A DNA stretch of 9,495 nt from Spirochaetaceae bacterium (GTDB lineage Bacteria > Spirochaetota > Spirochaetia > Treponematales > Breznakiellaceae): positions 1 to 9,495 of the forward strand of contig JAIRZA010000095.1 of assembly GCA_031267475.1 (NCBI GenBank), written 5' to 3'. Both the position numbers and the translations under genes were made by a program. Below the pieces are notes generated by a model, which did no database searches, was not told the DNA's origin, and was given only the letters and a program-made list of their open reading frames with translations. Of this stretch, positions 6,909-9,495 are shown in pieces. Within the stretch, counting starts at the first letter, position 1; the number at the start of each line of letters is the position of its first letter.

Positions 6909-6922
6909 CCCCCCCCCCCCCC
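6909..6922 (+). repeat. Homopolymeric C14 tract
   Basis: Fourteen consecutive C follow directly after the TAG stop of the lipoprotein gene (6906-6908). The tract is in the convergent gap, outside both reading frames, so length change would not alter a protein. Tracts of this length are prone to replication slippage and to sequencing error. In Treponema, poly-G/C tracts upstream of some genes are known contingency loci, but here the tract is at the 3' ends of two genes. Confidence 0.95.
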
Positions 6923-6935
6923 ATCATACTTCCGC

Positions 6936-6956
6936 CGCCGCATCACATTAGCGGCG
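6936..6956. terminator. Possible bidirectional stem-loop in convergent gap
   Basis: CGCCGC at 6936-6941 pairs with GCGGCG at 6951-6956 around a nine-base loop. It lies between two convergent transcription units, where a terminator is expected. Neither strand has a proper U-tract directly after the stem, so intrinsic termination is weakly supported. Confidence 0.35.
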
Positions 6957-6972
6957 TTCAAAAACTTGACCC

Positions 6973-6993
6973 GTTCAACAAGCCGGCTTGAAC
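6973..6993 (-). terminator. Possible argS terminator hairpin
   Basis: GTTCAA (6973-6978) and TTGAAC (6988-6993) are complementary around a CAAGCCGGC loop. Alternatively the 12-base palindrome CAAGCCGGCTTG (6979-6990) forms the core. The element sits seven bases after the argS stop. On the minus strand a T5 run (6961-6965 read in reverse) follows about seven bases beyond the stem. The position fits a terminator better than the sequence does, because the U-run is short and displaced. Confidence 0.4.
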
Positions 6994-7000
6994 AGTCCGG

Positions 7001-8737
7001 TTACATCGCCTCAAGGAATGGAATACATACAATATCGAATGCGGCGCGTAAGACGCGCCGGACGGCGCGGCAAAGAAGCAGGCGGGATTTTTTAAGCTCT
7101 GCATTTTCCGCCCCCAGTATTGGGCAGTCATGATAAAACCGGCTGAATTTTTTTGAAAGCTCGTACAACCACGCCGTTACCACGGCCGGGTTCATTTTTT
7201 TCGCCGCTTCGCTTACAGTTTCAGGCCAGGCGGCTATCGTTTTTAACAACTCCCATTCAGCGTCGCTCGTCAATAAGGCGGCGGATTCCACATCCAGCGC
7301 GGCATCGCCACTCGTGTTTTCTTTTCTCAGAATTGACGATATACGAGCGCCCATATACTGCAAATACGGACCCGTATTTCCGTTAAATGAAAGCGATTCG
7401 GCAGGGTTAAACAGCATATCTTTTTCGGGAGTAATTTGTAACAGATAGTAATGCAGAGCCCCCAGCGCTATTTTTTCGGCGGTTTCTTCCACATTGCCGA
7501 CAGCCTCCTCCCGTTCTTTTTCGCGGATTTCAGCAAGCGCCATATCTTTCAACTTATCGATAAGGTCGTCCGCGTCTACAACAACACCTTCACGGCTTTT
7601 CATTTTGCCATCCGGCAAATTCACCATACCATAAGAAAGATGATATAAATCCCGCGCCCAGTCAAAACCAAGCCGCGAGAGCAGCGTAAATAAAACTTGA
7701 AAATGATAGCGCTGCTCGCTTCCTACCACATAAATCAATTTATCAAAACGCCAATCTTCATGCCGCTGTATCGCGGTGCCGAAATCCTGCGTTATATACA
7801 GTGAAGTTCCGTCTTTGCGCAGCAGAGCTTTTTTATCAAGATTTTCCGCGCTAAGATCCGCCCACACCGAGCCGTCAGCCTCTCGATAAAAAATATTTTT
7901 TTCTAAACCCTTCAGAACTTCGTCTTTTCCACGCAGATATGTTTCATTTTCAAAATAATATCTATCGAAAGATACGCCGGTGCGCTTGTACGTCTCTTTT
8001 ATTCCGCTGACAGTCCAGTCGTTCATTTTTTCCCAAAGCGCCGTCGTTTCCGCGTCCCCGCTCTCCCATTTACGGAGCAATTCACGCGCCCGCTCTTCAG
8101 CGCCGGCGTCATTTTTTGCCATTGTGTTAAATTCAACATAACAGTCGCCGACAAAATGATCCATTTTTTTTCCGGCGGTTTCCGGCGTTGTACGCCCGAA
8201 TTTTTCGATATACGCAAGCATAGACTTGCAGATGTGTATTCCGCGATTATTGAATATGCAGACCTTATACACCTCCGCGCCGCAGGCGGCAAGAATACGG
8301 GAAATGCTTTCGCCCAGCGCGTTATTACGCAGATGACCCAAATGCAGCGGCTTATTCGTGTTTGGACTGGAAAATTCCACCATTATACGCCGCCCTTTCA
8401 GAACATCGCTTTTGCGGAAATCCTTTTGTGTGTCGAACACCGCGCCAAGAATATCTATGGCGGAAGAGGCGCGGTCAAGGCGCGCGTTGATATAAGGGCC
8501 GGCCGGCGAAGCGCCTTTAAGTTTTGCCGCCGCCGCAACCGCGATTTGCGGCGGCGCTTTCTTAAAAAGTTTTGCGAATGAAAACATAGGAAACGCAATA
8601 TCGCCCATTTCAGGTTTAGGCGGATTTTCGACAATCACATCGTCAACACTTATTGTTTCACCGCATCCGCTTTCTTTTAACAATTCATTCAAAACATGAA
8701 CAACGCGCTCTTTCCAAACAGTTTTTATATCAAACAT
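7001..8737 (-). CDS. argS: Arginyl-tRNA synthetase
   Basis: The 578-residue protein is a full-length class I ArgRS (E. coli ArgRS is 577 residues). It charges tRNA-Arg with arginine using ATP in the cytoplasm. The N-terminal tRNA-recognition (Add-1) domain covers about 1-110, ending in PAGPYINARLD. The catalytic domain carries the HIGH motif as HLGH (132-135, in EFSSPNTNKPLHLGHLRNN) and the KMSKS motif as KMKSR (378-382). The C-terminal DALR anticodon-binding helices begin near NTGPYLQYMGARISSILRK (454-472), and the protein ends in a typical short hydrophobic tail with a final Met. The start is supported by GGAG (plus-strand CTCC at 8743-8746) five bases upstream. It follows pgeF by 11 bases and is probably co-transcribed with it. 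All key motifs are intact and nothing suggests damage. Confidence 0.98.
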   Translation of the reverse strand: MFDIKTVWKERVVHVLNELLKESGCGETISVDDVIVENPPKPEMGDIAFPMFSFAKLFKKAPPQIAVAAAAKLKGASPAGPYINARLDRASSAIDILGAVFDTQKDFRKSDVLKGRRIMVEFSSPNTNKPLHLGHLRNNALGESISRILAACGAEVYKVCIFNNRGIHICKSMLAYIEKFGRTTPETAGKKMDHFVGDCYVEFNTMAKNDAGAEERARELLRKWESGDAETTALWEKMNDWTVSGIKETYKRTGVSFDRYYFENETYLRGKDEVLKGLEKNIFYREADGSVWADLSAENLDKKALLRKDGTSLYITQDFGTAIQRHEDWRFDKLIYVVGSEQRYHFQVLFTLLSRLGFDWARDLYHLSYGMVNLPDGKMKSREGVVVDADDLIDKLKDMALAEIREKEREEAVGNVEETAEKIALGALHYYLLQITPEKDMLFNPAESLSFNGNTGPYLQYMGARISSILRKENTSGDAALDVESAALLTSDAEWELLKTIAAWPETVSEAAKKMNPAVVTAWLYELSKKFSRFYHDCPILGAENAELKKSRLLLCRAVRRVLRAAFDIVCIPFLEAM

Positions 8738-8748
8738 AGTTACTCCGG

Positions 8749-9495
8749 TTAAGGCGATATGGCAAGAGCCATCATTTTTGTAAAATCATCCGCGCCCTGC
8801 CTGCGAAAAGAGCCGAAGTTCTCATCGGTAAATGTACAGTTCAAGCAGTAGGCGATATTACGAACGCCGTTTTTTACAAGTAAGGCCGCATTAGCAGCCT
8901 GCATATCAATATACCAGTTTATATAGTTGTTGATTTCCTTTTTTTTTACAACAGCCCCCAGTGGAAAATCCGCCGCGTTTTTTTCATCTCCGCCGAATTC
9001 TTTTTCGTATAATAGGGCGCGTTCCTCGTCAACATTATAGCAGCAAGAATGTATGCACGGCCCTAAAATCGCCGCGATATTCTCCGGTTTTGACTGGTAA
9101 ATTTCCTTTAGCAATTTTACCGCGTTTTCCGCTATGCCGGTGCCTTTCCAGCCCGAATGAAGAACGGAAAAAGCCCCGCTTACAGTGTCAAACAAAAAAA
9201 CAGGAAGGCAATCGGCGATGGTTACAAAAAGACCTATGCCTGAATCATTTGCCGCAAGGCCGTCAACGTCATGTATTAAACAGCTATCATTTTTTGCAAC
9301 AGACGCGACTCTGCGTGTATGCCGCTGAACACAATGAAAAATTTTCTTGTCCGCCGCGCCAAATTCAAAAAGGAATTTTTCACGTACAGCATCGAAGCCC
9401 ATATTACCCGCCGCCCTAAGGCTTATAATACAGGAAATATCATTTAGCGCTTTGCCTTCATAGATAAACGGAAAATCCGCGGATTTTCCGTTCCC
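8749..9495 (-). CDS. pgeF: PgeF/YfiH laccase-domain family protein, 5' end outside window
   Basis: The family (peptidoglycan editing factor, also called multicopper polyphenol oxidase or laccase domain) includes E. coli YfiH, which removes wrongly built UDP-MurNAc-L-Ser precursors; related members act on purine nucleosides. The metal-site residues are visible: His in QRHTRRV, Cys in TIADCLPVF and His in VLHSGWKGT (residues 59, 96 and 113 counted from the window edge). Their spacings of 37 and 17 closely match E. coli (36 and 17). The conserved LGPCIHSCCYNV and the ending CTFTDENFGSFRRQG are also present. The first ATG (9400-9402) would give only 217 residues. The frame stays open for 31 more codons to the window edge, encoding DISCIISLRAAGNMGFD, which fits the family's N-terminal strand. 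The true start is therefore beyond 9495, probably by only a few to some tens of residues. There is no ATG, GTG or TTG in those 31 codons. Confidence 0.95.
   Translation of the reverse strand, partial: GNGKSADFPFIYEGKALNDISCIISLRAAGNMGFDAVREKFLFEFGAADKKIFHCVQRHTRRVASVAKNDSCLIHDVDGLAANDSGIGLFVTIADCLPVFLFDTVSGAFSVLHSGWKGTGIAENAVKLLKEIYQSKPENIAAILGPCIHSCCYNVDEERALLYEKEFGGDEKNAADFPLGAVVKKKEINNYINWYIDMQAANAALLVKNGVRNIAYCLNCTFTDENFGSFRRQGADDFTKMMALAISP
9467..9492. repeat. Perfect 26-base palindrome within pgeF
   Basis: The half-site AACGGAAAATCCG (9467-9479) is followed without a spacer by its exact reverse complement (9480-9492), with CCGCGG at the centre. It lies in the coding N-terminal part of pgeF, where it encodes NGKSADFP. 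It could be a dyad operator, a dispersed palindromic element or chance; at window scale a 26-base perfect palindrome is not expected by chance. Confidence 0.9.

Noticed and set aside
8156..8581. 141-residue open frame antisense to argS
   Set aside because: It overlaps the ArgRS catalytic domain, which has all motifs intact, and has no supporting start signal.
8961..9419. 152-residue open frame antisense to pgeF
   Set aside because: The opposite strand encodes an intact, well conserved PgeF; the antisense product has no recognisable features.
1..9495. CRISPR arrays, tRNA/rRNA genes, insertion sequences, phage genes or toxin-antitoxin pairs
   Set aside because: The window was read for regularly spaced repeats, tRNA-like folds, transposase motifs and small paired genes; none was seen, and nearly all sequence is taken up by the listed genes.

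Overview
The window looks like chromosomal DNA of a diderm bacterium, most likely a spirochaete of the Treponema group. This rests on a permissive lipobox (A-F-S-C), a Lol/MacB-type ABC exporter beside a LolA-like protein and an outer-membrane barrel, an ArgRS of the 'NTNKPLHLGHLRNN' type, and a long homopolymeric C tract. The assignment comes from gene content and recognition, not from a database match. Coding density is very high; the longest stretch without a gene is 92 bases, and no RNA gene, CRISPR array, insertion sequence or phage gene was seen.

Plus strand, 1-6908, is one compact seven-gene block with gaps of 56 bases or less. It holds the C-terminal end of an ABC ATPase (1-243), two FtsX/LolCE-type permeases (240-1697 and 1710-3023), a secreted LolA-like periplasmic protein (3080-3838), a predicted outer-membrane beta-barrel (3835-5136), a small single-span membrane protein with three EFW motifs (5140-5565), and a lipoprotein with a long acidic/proline-rich tether, a beta-rich domain and C-terminal TPR-like repeats (5562-6908). 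Three of the six junctions have overlapping stop and start codons (GTGA, TTGA, ATGA), which suggests translational coupling. Together the products could span the whole envelope: ATPase in the cytoplasm, permeases in the inner membrane, LolA-like carrier in the periplasm, barrel in the outer membrane, plus two anchored accessory proteins. The simplest model is an ABC-powered system that moves a lipoprotein or lipid across the periplasm. The cargo cannot be read from the sequence.

The convergent junction, 6909-7000, contains a run of 14 C directly after the lipoprotein stop codon and two GC-rich inverted repeats that may act as weak terminators.

Minus strand, 7001-9495, carries two housekeeping genes transcribed towards the junction: pgeF (YfiH/laccase-domain family, 5' end outside the window), then argS, 11 bases apart. 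The first ATG of pgeF is not its start: the reading frame stays open to the window edge and encodes recognisable family N-terminal sequence. A perfect 26-base palindrome lies in that upstream coding part.

The ABC genes at the left end use very few T-ending codons compared with the barrel gene and argS. This may reflect strand skew or a different origin.
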